A DNA stretch of 64,000 nt from Actinomadura barringtoniae (GTDB lineage Bacteria > Actinomycetota > Actinomycetes > Streptosporangiales > Streptosporangiaceae), in contig NZ_JAGEOJ010000011.1 of assembly GCF_017573505.1 (NCBI RefSeq), forward strand, positions 62,001 through 126,000, read 5' to 3'. A program made the position numbers and the translations under genes. Under the pieces are notes generated by a model, which saw only the letters and a program-made list of their open reading frames with translations, did no database searches and was not told the DNA's origin. Position 1 is the stretch's first letter. Every line of letters begins with the position of its first letter. Positions 1-7,878 of this stretch are shown in pieces.

Positions 1-278
1 TGGCGGCCTACGAGGAGGCGTTCGCGCCGACGCTGCCGCTCGCCCGCGAGGTCTTCGCGACGCCGACGTACTACTACAAGACCGGAGTGGTGTTCCTGGC
101 CTGGCTGGCGGGGCACCAGAGCGCGTTCCGCATGGTCGGGGGACTGGAGAGCGCGCGTTCGGTACCGCACCTGGTCCGGCTCTTCCGGCTCGCCGACGCG
201 GCCGGGCTGCTGCCGGACCCCGAACTCGCCGGAGCCAGGATGCGCGGCTGGCTCGCGGTTCAGGGAGTGGACTCATGA
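1..278 (+). CDS. DUF993 / dihydrodipicolinate-synthase-like protein, C-terminal fragment
   Basis: The frame is open from the left edge, so the start lies outside the window. The visible 91 residues include a YYYKTGVVFLAWLAGHQ stretch followed by FRMVGGLESARSVPHL. I recognise this as the conserved C-terminal end of the actinobacterial DUF993 family, which is related to dihydrodipicolinate synthase TIM barrels and often sits in sugar or inositol-type catabolic operons. Its TGA stop overlaps the ATG of the next gene (ATGA), so the two are probably translationally coupled. The substrate cannot be told from this fragment. Family recognition is from the terminal motif only. Confidence 0.7.
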   Translation, partial: AAYEEAFAPTLPLAREVFATPTYYYKTGVVFLAWLAGHQSAFRMVGGLESARSVPHLVRLFRLADAAGLLPDPELAGARMRGWLAVQGVDS

Positions 279-1105
279 GCGGCGAAGTGTCCGGGCGGCT
301 GAGTGGGCGGCTGAGCCTCAACCAGTGGACGACGCGGCACTGGCCGCTGCCCGACCTGGTCGAGGGCTGTGCGGCGGCCGGGGTGTCGGGCGTTGGGCTC
401 TGGCGCGAGCCGGTCAGCGAGTACGGCGTCGGACGGGCCGCCAAGCTCGTGCGCGAGGCCGGGCTGACGGTGACCTCGCTGTGCCGTGGCGGCTTCTTCC
501 AGGAGCCGGACGCCATCGAGGCCAACCGCCGGGCGATCGACGAGGCGGCCGAACTCGGCGCGCCGCTGCTGGTGCTCGTGAGCGGCGGCCTGCCTCCCGG
601 GTCGCGCGACGTCGACGGCGCGCGCCAGAACGTCGCCGACGCGATCGCTGAACTGGCCCCGTACGCGGGGGAGCGCGGAGTCAAGCTCGGCATCGAACCG
701 CTGCATCCGATGTACGCCTCCGACCGCTGCGTGGTGTCGACACTGGGCCAGGCGCTCGACCTGGCGCTGCCGCATCCGCCCGAACAGGTCGGCATCTGCG
801 TGGACACCTACCACCTGTGGTGGGACCCGCTGGTGTGGACCGACCTGGTACGGGCGGGCGACGCAGGCCGCATCGCGATCTTCCAGGTGGCCGACTGGAT
901 CACGCCGCTGCCCGAGGGCGTGCTGACCGGTCGCGGGATGCTCGGGGACGGCTGCGTGGAACTGCGCCGCTTCCGCAGGGCGGTCGAGGCCGAGGGCTAC
1001 GTTGGCCCGATCGAGGTCGAGATCTTCAACGAGGAGCTGTGGGCCATGCCCGGCGCGGAGGCTCTCGCGCTGGTCGTGGAACGCTTCGCCGAGCACGTGG
1101 CCTGA
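275..1105 (+). CDS. Sugar phosphate isomerase/epimerase (AP-endonuclease-2-like TIM barrel)
   Basis: A 276-residue cytosolic protein of normal length for the xylose-isomerase-like TIM-barrel family. Barrel-type segments are visible: SGVGLWREPV near residue 39, VTSLCRGGFF near 68, KLGIEPLHPM with its metal-ligand Glu near 137, and IEVEIFNEELW near 246. These enzymes isomerise or epimerise sugars and sugar acids with a divalent metal. The start is set by the ATGA overlap with the DUF993 gene, and the two form an operon. The N-terminus carries a short internal duplication (SGRLSGRLS). Function within sugar catabolism is likely but the substrate is unknown. Confidence 0.82.
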   Translation: MSGEVSGRLSGRLSLNQWTTRHWPLPDLVEGCAAAGVSGVGLWREPVSEYGVGRAAKLVREAGLTVTSLCRGGFFQEPDAIEANRRAIDEAAELGAPLLVLVSGGLPPGSRDVDGARQNVADAIAELAPYAGERGVKLGIEPLHPMYASDRCVVSTLGQALDLALPHPPEQVGICVDTYHLWWDPLVWTDLVRAGDAGRIAIFQVADWITPLPEGVLTGRGMLGDGCVELRRFRRAVEAEGYVGPIEVEIFNEELWAMPGAEALALVVERFAEHVA

Positions 1106-1206
1106 AGCCGGGTGACCGGAGTCAGCCGCAAGTCACGCCCGATGTCATGGCCTGAGACGGCCGAAATTCGTTCTTGACGCTAACGAGATCGTCTTCTAGG
1201 TTCCAA

Positions 1207-1218
1207 GAAAGCGCTTAC
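1207..1218. promoter_or_regulatory. LacI-type operator half-site GAAAGCGCTTAC
   Basis: The 12-mer GAAAGCGCTTAC lies 42 bases before the PQQ-type sugar dehydrogenase start. The 13-mer AGAAAGCGCTTAC recurs exactly before the GH3 beta-glucosidase (9856-9868). The central AGCGCT core is typical of operators bound by LacI-family sugar repressors. No LacI gene is in the window. Confidence 0.55.
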
Positions 1219-1232
1219 TGAAAACGCTTTCA
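1219..1232. promoter_or_regulatory. LacI/cre-like operator TGAAAACGCTTTCA
   Basis: The 14-mer TGAAAACGCTTTCA matches the catabolite-responsive-element consensus TGWAANCGNTNWCA, the general site form for LacI/CcpA-family proteins. It directly abuts the GAAAGCGCTTAC site, so two operators lie in tandem. In actinomycetes the binder would be a pathway-specific LacI regulator rather than CcpA. The latter is inference. Confidence 0.6.
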
Positions 1233-1259
1233 CAGCCTCCGACCAGTAGGTGGGACAGG

Positions 1260-3365
1260 ATGCCGAAGAGCAGATGGCTCCTTCTGACCATCGTCGCCGT
1301 GCTCGCGGCGCTGCTACAGGTGACCCCGGCGAACGCCGCGGCACCGGGCCGCGCGGCAGTACCCCCCGGCGACCCGATCTACGACCCGATCCCCGAGAGC
1401 CCCAGCACCTCCGGGCTCGGCCTGACCGTCGAGGACTACGCCTCGTTCCCCAAGTCCGAGCCCACCCCGGCGCCGACCGACCAGCGGCTGGTCCGCTGGG
1501 CGCGCATCAACCACCTCGGTGAGGTGCCGGACGGGTCCGGGCGGACGTACGTCCCCGACCTGAACGGCAAGCTCTACTTCCTCGGCAAGGACCGCAAGCC
1601 GCACGTCTACCTCGACGTCGGCGCCACGTTCGCCCCGCAGTTCTTCTCCGGGAAGGGCATGGGCCAGGGATTCGGGTTCGTCACGTTCGACCCGAACTTC
1701 CGCCGCAACGGCCGGTTCTACACCGTGCACACCGAGCTGGCCTCGTCCACCGACAAGGTCCCCGACCTCACCCCCGAGGCGGGCACGCTCTACCACGGCA
1801 TCATCACCGAGTGGACGGCCGACGACCCGCACGCCGACACCTTCAAGGGCACCCGCCGCGAGGTGCTGCGGCTGGGCTTCGCGGGCCAGGTGCACGGCAT
1901 CCAGCAGATCGACTTCAACCCGACGGCCCGTCCGCACGACAAGGACTACGGCCTGCTGTACGTGGCGGCCGGTGACGGCGGCATCGGGTTCAACAGCGGC
2001 ATCCCGCAGGACCTGTCGATCCCGCAGGGCAAGATCCTGCGCATCGACCCGCGCGGCACGAACTCGGCCAACGGCAAGTACGGCATCCCGAAGAACAACC
2101 CGTTCACCGGGCAGGCCGGCAAGCTCGGCGAGATCTACGCCTACGGCATGCGCGACCCGCACCGCTTCAGCTGGGACCCGGGAGGCAGCCACCGGCTGTT
2201 CCTCGGCCACATCGGCGAGCACGCCATCGAGTCGGTCTACGACATCCGCGCCGGCGCCAACCTGGGCTGGAGCGACCGCGAGGGCAGCTGGGTCTTCGAC
2301 AAGACCGCGACCGACCCGTGCAAGAAGCTCTACCCGCTGCCCGCCGACGACAAGGGCTACACCTACCCGGTGGCCGCCTACGACCACGACCCCTCGCCGA
2401 CCTGGGACTGCAAGTCCGACGTCGGCCGCGCCATCGCCGGCGGCTACGTCTACCGTGGCAAGATCGCGGCCCTGCGCGGCAAGTACCTGTTCGACGACCT
2501 GGTCGACGGCCGGATCTTCTACACCGAAGAGCGCGAGATGAAGCTCGGCGGCCCGCGCGCCGAGGTCCACCAGCTCATGCTCTACAAGGACGGCAAGCGC
2601 CTGTCGACCGCCGACCTCACGGGCCCCGGCTCGACCGGCGACCCCAAGCGCGCCGACCTGCGGATCGGCCGCGACGGAGCGGGCGAGCTCTACCTGATCG
2701 GCAAGGCGAACGGGAAGATCTGGAAGATCACCGGCACGCAGAACTTCGCGTCCTGCGACGTCGGGCACACCACCGTCCGCAACGCCACCTCGGCCAAGGA
2801 CTGGACGCCGGTCACCCCCTCCAAGTGGCAGTTCCCCGGCCGTGAGGTCGTGCTCGCCGAGGCGGGCGTGGAACGTCCCGGACCACGGCGCCCGTTCGAG
2901 TACGCGGTGCTGAACAAGGGACCGGCGGCCTGGAAGTCGTTCCAGCTCGACGCCCAGGTACGCCTGGACACCCCGGTGGACATCATCAACCGGGACGTGA
3001 TCCTGGTCTACAACTACAACTCCGACCTGCAGTTCTCCTACACCCACCTGTCGTCGGACAACTCGATCTACCCGCACAACGGCATGTTCACGGTGAACAA
3101 CGCCGACCGGCTGCGGCTGGACGACCAGTGGAACGCGGTCCGCTCGCACGGGGCGCCGCCCGCGATCAAGGACGCGGCGTGGCACCGGGTGCGGATCCGG
3201 CACTGCGGCGACTCCGGCGAGACCGCCGCCTACATCGACGGCTCCCGCACCCCGCTGATCACCTCGATCGACAGCACGTTCGCCTCCGGCAAGGTGGGCT
3301 TCGGCTCGTTCGACAACATCGGCCGCATCCGTGACCTCAAGGTCACCGGAACTCCGGCGGCGTGA
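1260..3365 (+). CDS. Secreted PQQ-dependent sugar dehydrogenase (glucose/sorbosone dehydrogenase family) with C-terminal lectin-like domain
   Basis: A 701-residue exported protein. Residues 1-27 are a signal peptide (KSR, a hydrophobic stretch, ANAAAP cleavage region). Residues about 60-490 form the beta-propeller typical of soluble aldose dehydrogenases, with GFGFVTFDPNF, VHGIQQIDF, YAYGMRDPHRFSWD and GYVYRG. Residues about 510-701 look like a concanavalin-like/DUF1080-type sheet domain, making it much longer than the usual 350-450 residues. Such enzymes oxidise sugars outside the cell using PQQ. The ATG is preceded by a purine-rich GGTGGGACAGG. Tandem LacI-type operators upstream suggest sugar-responsive control. 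A secreted LamG protein follows 4 bases after the stop. Confidence 0.82.
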   Translation: MPKSRWLLLTIVAVLAALLQVTPANAAAPGRAAVPPGDPIYDPIPESPSTSGLGLTVEDYASFPKSEPTPAPTDQRLVRWARINHLGEVPDGSGRTYVPDLNGKLYFLGKDRKPHVYLDVGATFAPQFFSGKGMGQGFGFVTFDPNFRRNGRFYTVHTELASSTDKVPDLTPEAGTLYHGIITEWTADDPHADTFKGTRREVLRLGFAGQVHGIQQIDFNPTARPHDKDYGLLYVAAGDGGIGFNSGIPQDLSIPQGKILRIDPRGTNSANGKYGIPKNNPFTGQAGKLGEIYAYGMRDPHRFSWDPGGSHRLFLGHIGEHAIESVYDIRAGANLGWSDREGSWVFDKTATDPCKKLYPLPADDKGYTYPVAAYDHDPSPTWDCKSDVGRAIAGGYVYRGKIAALRGKYLFDDLVDGRIFYTEEREMKLGGPRAEVHQLMLYKDGKRLSTADLTGPGSTGDPKRADLRIGRDGAGELYLIGKANGKIWKITGTQNFASCDVGHTTVRNATSAKDWTPVTPSKWQFPGREVVLAEAGVERPGPRRPFEYAVLNKGPAAWKSFQLDAQVRLDTPVDIINRDVILVYNYNSDLQFSYTHLSSDNSIYPHNGMFTVNNADRLRLDDQWNAVRSHGAPPAIKDAAWHRVRIRHCGDSGETAAYIDGSRTPLITSIDSTFASGKVGFGSFDNIGRIRDLKVTGTPAA

Positions 3366-3369
3366 CGAC

Positions 3370-4320
3370 ATGAGGATGAAGAGAGCACGAGCAGCAGCCC
3401 TCGCCCTCGCGATGGGCGGGTCCCTGACGGTCGCCGCCGCGGCTCCGGCCGCGGCGCACACCCACGGCGACCCGGGCGCGTTCCCGAGCCTGCGGCGCGA
3501 CGTGGTCGCCTCGTACGACTTCGACCACCCGGTGCGCGGCAACGCGGCCCAGGAGAGAGACCTGGGCCGGTCGGGCACCCCGATCAACCTGGTGAACGGC
3601 GGCGCGGCGCAGCGGGTGCGCGACCACGCCTACCCGGGCAGCCGGTCGGCCCTGCAGACCCAGCAGGTCAGTCCCGGCGTCACCAGTAACGACGACTGGA
3701 AGGCAGGCCTCTACTCCGAGACCGGTGTGCCCTCCCTCCACGCCTTCAACGGCGTGAAGGAGGTCACCATCATGGGCTGGTTCAAGCAGACCGGCGAGAA
3801 CCCGGGCTTCAACAGCGCGACCGGCCACTACAACGCGGTCGGGCTGGCCGGGGTTCTCACCGGCACCTCCCAGGGGCACGACGTACGCGCTCTGCTGGAG
3901 GTCATCTCGGTCGACGGCACGCTCCGCGTCGTCGCCCTCGGGCGGCGCGTGGACGGGGCGAGCTCGCAGACGTTCGCCGCCAACGCCGACTGGCAGTCGA
4001 TCCTCCAGCACGACAAGTGGTCCTTCCTCGCCGCGACGTTCGACTTCGACAACGCGACGATGAAGCTCTACAAGGACGGCCGCCCGCTCGACGGCTTCTA
4101 CGTCCTGCCCGGCGATCCCTGGACGGTCCAGGGCGAGCCCGAGCCGGACCTGTCCACGGCGTCCGACCCCCGCGGCATCAAGATCGGGGGGAGCTATCCG
4201 CAGAACACCAAGGAGGGCAACCCCTGTAACTGCCGCATGGACGGCCTGATGTTCCTCGACCGGGCGCTGTCCGATCGGGAGATCTTCAAGCAGTACCAGT
4301 GGGCCACCAAACGCCACTGA
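3370..4320 (+). CDS. Secreted LamG / concanavalin A-like domain protein
   Basis: A 316-residue exported protein beginning MRMKRARAAALALAMGG, a signal peptide ending near AAPAAAHT. The rest is one LamG-like beta-sandwich: VVASYDFDHPV near the start of the domain, VTIMGWFKQ, KWSFLAATFDFDNATMKLYKDG, and the terminal IKIGGSYPQ...DGLMFLDRALSDREI. These folds usually bind glycans. I chose the ATG at 3370 because upstream codons overlap the preceding gene and would destroy the signal peptide. It lies 4 bases after the sugar dehydrogenase and shares its operators, so the two secreted proteins probably act on the same extracellular carbohydrate. No catalytic residues are evident. Confidence 0.75.
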   Translation: MRMKRARAAALALAMGGSLTVAAAAPAAAHTHGDPGAFPSLRRDVVASYDFDHPVRGNAAQERDLGRSGTPINLVNGGAAQRVRDHAYPGSRSALQTQQVSPGVTSNDDWKAGLYSETGVPSLHAFNGVKEVTIMGWFKQTGENPGFNSATGHYNAVGLAGVLTGTSQGHDVRALLEVISVDGTLRVVALGRRVDGASSQTFAANADWQSILQHDKWSFLAATFDFDNATMKLYKDGRPLDGFYVLPGDPWTVQGEPEPDLSTASDPRGIKIGGSYPQNTKEGNPCNCRMDGLMFLDRALSDREIFKQYQWATKRH

Positions 4321-4348
4321 GGATCCACTAGGGATCAGCAAGAGACCC

Positions 4349-4392
4349 GCCGCCTCACCGGCCGGACGGCGCACGCCGGCCGGTGAGGCGGC
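4349..4392 (+). terminator. Strong intrinsic-type hairpin terminator
   Basis: A perfect 17-base-pair inverted repeat (arms 4349-4365 and 4376-4392, beginning GCCGCCTCACC) encloses a 10-base loop. It starts 28 bases after the LamG gene stop. There is no clear U-tract, as is common in actinomycetes. Confidence 0.8.
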
Positions 4393-4495
4393 CACCACGC
4401 CATTCACTTGCCAGGTCATGGCCTGCCCTTGGGGCGGGCCGAAGATCGTCCCGGGTAGATCTGGATCACGAGATCCACCTTCGGAGGCGATGCCC

Positions 4496-4900
4496 ATGAC
4501 CTGGGGACCGTTGGAATTCCTGGTGCTCACCTTTCCGGGCGAGGCGCCCGGCAGGGAGGCCGTCGGGGCCCTGGCGGGCCTGCGCCGCGACGGCGAGGTC
4601 CAGGTCGTCGACTCACTGCTGGTCGCCAAGGGCGCCGACGGCGCCGTCAGCAGCACCGAGCTCGCCGACGTGCCGCACCTGAGCGAGACCGTGGCCGGCC
4701 GGGACGCGCAGAACAACCTCATCGGCAGCGAGGACGCCGAGGAGATCGGCGAGACGCTCGAACCCGGCTCGTGCGCACTGGCCGTCCTGGTCGAGCACAC
4801 CTGGGCCAAGAACGCCGCCGAGGCGGTGCGGCAGGCCGGCGGGCAGCTGGCGGCCTCGGTCCACATCGCGCCCGAGAACGTTCCGGGGGAGGGATCATGA
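4496..4900 (+). CDS. DUF6325 family protein
   Basis: A small acidic soluble protein of 134 residues beginning MTWGPLEFLVLTFPGE. This opening, plus VVDSLLVAKGADG, the Asp/Glu-rich centre and the LVEHTWAKNAAEAVRQAGG segment, are features I associate with the actinobacterial DUF6325 family, of unknown function. I set the start at 4496 because GGAGG (4483-4487) is 8 bases upstream; an ATG at 4490 would be only 2 bases from it. The stop overlaps the start of a SHOCT-domain gene (ATGA). DUF6325 and SHOCT genes are commonly paired, which suggests a joint but unknown, possibly envelope or stress-related, role. Confidence 0.72.
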   Translation: MTWGPLEFLVLTFPGEAPGREAVGALAGLRRDGEVQVVDSLLVAKGADGAVSSTELADVPHLSETVAGRDAQNNLIGSEDAEEIGETLEPGSCALAVLVEHTWAKNAAEAVRQAGGQLAASVHIAPENVPGEGS

Positions 4901-5205
4901 TCGTACGAGGCCGGGGGAGGCCGCTGCTGCGCGGCGCGCTCGTGGGCGGTACGGCCTACGCAATGGGCCGCAGGGCCGCCAACAGCGCCCAGCGGGAGGC
5001 CCAGCAGAGCGCCGACATCGCCGAGCTTCAAGCACAGCAGGCGTACGCGCAGCCCGTACAAGCGCCGCCGCCCCCCGCACCGGCGCAGGCGCCGGCCGGA
5101 GGGGGAACGGTCGCGGACCAGCTTCTGCAGCTCGGGCAGATGGTCCAGCAGGGGTTGCTCAGCCAGGAGGAGTACGCGGCGGCCAAGGCCAAGCTGCTCG
5201 CCTAG
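4897..5205 (+). CDS. Small SHOCT-domain protein
   Basis: A 102-residue protein in three parts: an N-terminal glycine/arginine-rich segment with a weakly hydrophobic stretch (LVGGTAYAMG), an Ala/Gln/Pro-rich linker, and a C-terminal SHOCT domain of about 30 residues (LLQLGQMVQQGLLSQEEYAAAKAKLL). SHOCT (short C-terminal domain) modules occur at the ends of many bacterial proteins and are thought to mediate oligomerisation or membrane association. The ATG overlaps the stop of the DUF6325 gene, so the two are probably co-translated. The last codons belong to a degenerate tandem repeat that continues past the stop. Confidence 0.75.
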   Translation: MIVRGRGRPLLRGALVGGTAYAMGRRAANSAQREAQQSADIAELQAQQAYAQPVQAPPPPAPAQAPAGGGTVADQLLQLGQMVQQGLLSQEEYAAAKAKLLA

Positions 5206-5275
5206 GCCGGCTGCTCGCCTGAACAAGCCGGTCGCCTGAGCAAGCTGCTCGCCTGAGTAAGCCGTCCGCTCAGGC
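5191..5275. repeat. Degenerate 17-19-bp tandem repeat
   Basis: About five imperfect copies of a unit resembling AAGCTGCTCGCCTGAG run from the last codons of the SHOCT gene across the intergenic gap into the 3' end of the convergent SDR gene. Read directly; likely replication slippage. Confidence 0.6.
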
Positions 5276-6043
5276 CTGGGGCGGGATGATCGGGCCGAGC
5301 CACATCCCGCCGCTGCAGTCCAGCGTCTGGCCGGTGATCCAGGCGGCCTCCGGGCCGGCGAGGAAGCCGACCAGCCGTGCCACGTCGTCGACTTCGCCGA
5401 GGCGGCCGAGGGCGGCGATGGAGGCGAGGACCGCGGCCCCTTCGGGGGAGCTGAGGTGGCCCTCGGTCATGTCGGTGCGCACCACGCCGGGCGCGACGGT
5501 GTTGACCGTGATGCCGCGCGGGCCGAGCTCGTTGGCCAGCGAGGCGGCCATGCTGTCCAGCGCCGCCTTGGTCATCGTGTAGGCGATCTGGGTGGAGACC
5601 GCGACGCGGGTGGCGGTGGAGCCGATGTTGATGACGCGGCCGCCATGGCTGAGGGACGGGATGGCCTTCTGGATGACCAGGAAGGGCGTCCGCACGTTCA
5701 CCGTGAAGATCCGGTCGAGCTCCTCGGTGCTCACCGCGCCGATCGGGCTGGTCGAGCCGATCCCGGCGTTGTTGACCAGGATGTCCAGCCGGTCGCCGAG
5801 CGGGGGCAGCAGTTGCTCGAAGAGGCGGTCGGCGGCGTCGGGTGCGGCGAAGTCGGCCCGGACGGCGAACGCCCGGCCGCCCTTGTCGTTGATCTGCCGC
5901 ACGGTGTCGTCGGCCGCCTCGCGGTTGCCGCCGTAGTGGACCGCGACCAGGGCGCCGTCCTCGGCCAGCCGCAGCGCCACGGCGCGGCCGATCCCGCGCG
6001 ATCCGCCGGTCACCAGAGCCGTCTTGCCGGTCAGGACGTTCAT
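5270..6043 (-). CDS. SDR-family oxidoreductase (FabG-like)
   Basis: A classical short-chain dehydrogenase/reductase of 257 residues. The N-terminal nucleotide-binding motif is TGGSRGIG (residues 12-19), the structural motif is NNAGIG near 92, the catalytic Ser lies in INIGSTATR near 141, and the catalytic Tyr and Lys lie in AYTMTKAALD near 154-158. It reduces or oxidises a carbonyl or alcohol group with NAD(P)H in the cytosol. The substrate is unknown. A GGGAG ribosome site precedes the ATG. It lies 102 bases downstream of a carboxymuconolactone-decarboxylase-like gene on the same strand, with a hairpin between, so it may have its own promoter. Confidence 0.85.
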   Translation of the reverse strand: MNVLTGKTALVTGGSRGIGRAVALRLAEDGALVAVHYGGNREAADDTVRQINDKGGRAFAVRADFAAPDAADRLFEQLLPPLGDRLDILVNNAGIGSTSPIGAVSTEELDRIFTVNVRTPFLVIQKAIPSLSHGGRVINIGSTATRVAVSTQIAYTMTKAALDSMAASLANELGPRGITVNTVAPGVVRTDMTEGHLSSPEGAAVLASIAALGRLGEVDDVARLVGFLAGPEAAWITGQTLDCSGGMWLGPIIPPQA

Positions 6044-6117
6044 CTCGTTCTCCCTTTTCAGGTTCCGGGACCGTTGTCCCGGCGACGAGATTCACTTTCC
6101 TGGCCCGTGCTGACGGT

Positions 6118-6152
6118 CCGCTGACCGGCGGCGCACCGAGTTCGGTCAGCGG
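6118..6152 (-). terminator. Hairpin terminator after the CMD-like gene
   Basis: Perfect 10-bp arms CCGCTGACCG (6118-6127) and CGGTCAGCGG (6143-6152) with a 15-base loop. The hairpin overlaps the TGA stop of the minus-strand carboxymuconolactone-decarboxylase-like gene. Confidence 0.55.
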
Positions 6153-6637
6153 CGAACGGCGTGGCTGGGCAGGGCGCAGACGGTGTCCAGGCCGAGCACG
6201 TGGTTCAGGCGGCCGAACGCCAGCCACGAGCCGAGGCACATGCTCAGCTCGACGATCTCCAGCTGGGAGTAGTGGTCGTTCATCCGGTCCCAGAAGTCGT
6301 CGTCGAGGTTGTGGTGGTCGAGGGTGTAGCGCTCGGCGTACTCGGCGGCCAGCCGGGTGCGGTCGTCGAAGCGGTCGGTGGTGTGCCACTCGCTGACGGC
6401 GCCCGCGAACTCCTCCTCGACCTTCTCGCCGTCGCGTTCGGTACGCCAGTCCAGGCAGAAGATGCAGCCGTTGATCTGGGCGACGCGCAGCCGTGCGGCC
6501 TCGAACTCGCGCAGGCCCAGGGTCGTGTGCGCGTAGACGGCGAGGGAGAAGTTCGCGGCGGCGGGACCGATGCCGGGGACCATCTCGCCCCAGACGTACT
6601 CGATCGCGTCCTTGCCTTCGGGGATGTCGATGTTCAT
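6146..6637 (-). CDS. Carboxymuconolactone decarboxylase / AhpD-like protein
   Basis: A 163-residue all-alpha protein. The CMD/AhpD signature is seen around INGCIFCLDWRT (residues 54-65), with a CxxC pair of the redox type. The His that usually follows in AhpD is replaced by an LDWR context, so peroxidase-partner activity is uncertain. Length fits the larger single-domain members of the family. The ATG overlaps the stop of the upstream dehydrogenase gene and is preceded by AAGGAAG, so the two are co-transcribed. Possible roles are redox protection or a decarboxylase step; sequence alone does not decide. Confidence 0.8.
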   Translation of the reverse strand: MNIDIPEGKDAIEYVWGEMVPGIGPAAANFSLAVYAHTTLGLREFEAARLRVAQINGCIFCLDWRTERDGEKVEEEFAGAVSEWHTTDRFDDRTRLAAEYAERYTLDHHNLDDDFWDRMNDHYSQLEIVELSMCLGSWLAFGRLNHVLGLDTVCALPSHAVRR

Positions 6638-7707
6638 GACTGCTTCCTTGCCAAATGGCCGGCGGTGAGGGGGACGTCCAGGGCGTCATAGAGACCCGGT
6701 TCGGCCTCGACGAGCCAGCCGATCGCGTTCACCAGGCGGCCGACCGCGGTCGCGTTCCCGCCGGCGGCGCGGTTGCCGCCCTCGTCGGTGGCCTCGATCG
6801 AGACCTCGATGCGCGGGCGGCCCTCGATGATCACCCGGTGCGCGCCGTCGCCGCTCGGCGGGACCGGCCAGTCCGGGGCGCAGCCGCCGTGGATGCGCGT
6901 GACGTGCTCGATGACGATGCGCGGCTCGCCCTCGACGATGCCCTGCACCTCGAACCGGATGGCGCCCTGCGTGCCCTTCTCGAACTCGCCCATGGTCGTG
7001 GTGGTCACGGTCTCGTCGAGCTGGCGCCGGTCCACGGTCTCGCGGATGTCCTCCAGCTCCACGCCGAGCGCGCGGGCGATGAGCCTGATCTGGCCGCCCC
7101 ACACCATGGTGGGAACGGTCGGCGCGATCATCGGCGCGTCGTAGTCCATCGGCTGCCCCATGCCGACCAGGTAGCGGACCGAGTCCTCCTGGTCGTAGGT
7201 GGAGTAGTCGAAGATCTCCTGGCAGCGGATCACGTCGACGTGCGCGCCGAGCCCGCTGATCATCACCGGCAGGATGTCGTTGCCCCAGCCCGGGTCGACG
7301 CCGGACACGAACAGCGAGCCGCCGCCCTCGGCGATCGCGGCCAGCGCGGGCTCGCGCATCTCGGGCGGGGCGTTGCGCTGGTCGTAGAGCGCGTACAGCG
7401 ACGGCGTCACGACCACCGCGCCGGTACGGATCGCCTTGCCGATGTCGGCGAGCGCGTCGTCGGGCCGGATCTCGCCGGACGCCGCGTACACGACGGCCTG
7501 GGGAGCGGTGGCCAGCACCGCGTCGATGTCATTGGTGGCCGCGACGCCCAGTTCCCGGCCGAGATCGGCGAGCTCGCCCGCGTCCCGGCCGACCTTGTCG
7601 GGATTACTGACGATGACGGCCGTGAGTTTCAACGCCGGGTGGGCCTCGACGGCGCGGATGGCGAGCCGCCCCACATTGCCCGTTCCCCAGACGATCGTGG
7701 AGATCAT
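6634..7707 (-). CDS. NAD(P)H-dependent dihydrodipicolinate-reductase-like dehydrogenase
   Basis: A 357-residue protein with an N-terminal Rossmann motif (VWGTGNVGRLAIRA, residues 6-19) and the DapB-like substrate domain seen in actinobacterial 2,4-diaminopentanoate/amine dehydrogenase relatives. Segments such as YAASGEIRPD, SGVDPGWGNDILP and EIFDYSTYDQEDSV are typical. It is longer than true DapB (about 250 residues) and is not expected to serve lysine synthesis. It is first in a two-gene operon, overlapping the CMD-like gene by ATGA. No clear ribosome site precedes the ATG, so a leaderless transcript is possible. The substrate is unknown. Confidence 0.8.
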   Translation of the reverse strand: MISTIVWGTGNVGRLAIRAVEAHPALKLTAVIVSNPDKVGRDAGELADLGRELGVAATNDIDAVLATAPQAVVYAASGEIRPDDALADIGKAIRTGAVVVTPSLYALYDQRNAPPEMREPALAAIAEGGGSLFVSGVDPGWGNDILPVMISGLGAHVDVIRCQEIFDYSTYDQEDSVRYLVGMGQPMDYDAPMIAPTVPTMVWGGQIRLIARALGVELEDIRETVDRRQLDETVTTTTMGEFEKGTQGAIRFEVQGIVEGEPRIVIEHVTRIHGGCAPDWPVPPSGDGAHRVIIEGRPRIEVSIEATDEGGNRAAGGNATAVGRLVNAIGWLVEAEPGLYDALDVPLTAGHLARKQS

Positions 7708-7794
7708 AGGCCGGAGCGTAGCAAGCGTTTGGTTGTGTGACCAGGGTCACCCGTCCCTGGGTGGCAAGCGGCGGCGCCGGTTTTGTCAGCCGCA

Positions 7795-7823
7795 TAAGTA
7801 TTGGACGGCAGATCCAGTACTTA
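7795..7823. promoter_or_regulatory. Palindromic operator-like site upstream of the lipase
   Basis: Arms TAAGTATTGGA (7795-7805) and TCCAGTACTTA (7813-7823) match at 10 of 11 positions around a 7-base centre. The site lies between the divergent dehydrogenase (starts 7707) and lipase (starts 7879) genes. It is AT-rich against its surroundings. The binder is unknown; the TetR gene downstream of the lipase is a candidate. Confidence 0.5.
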
Positions 7824-7878
7824 GTCTCGGTGCACCGCCATGGTGGCGGCTTCGGGGGACGACGAAGGGTCAACGGCC

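Noticed and set aside
1314..3587. A 757-codon antisense frame over the sugar dehydrogenase
   Set aside because: No motifs, and it spans two sense genes with signal peptides and recognisable folds.
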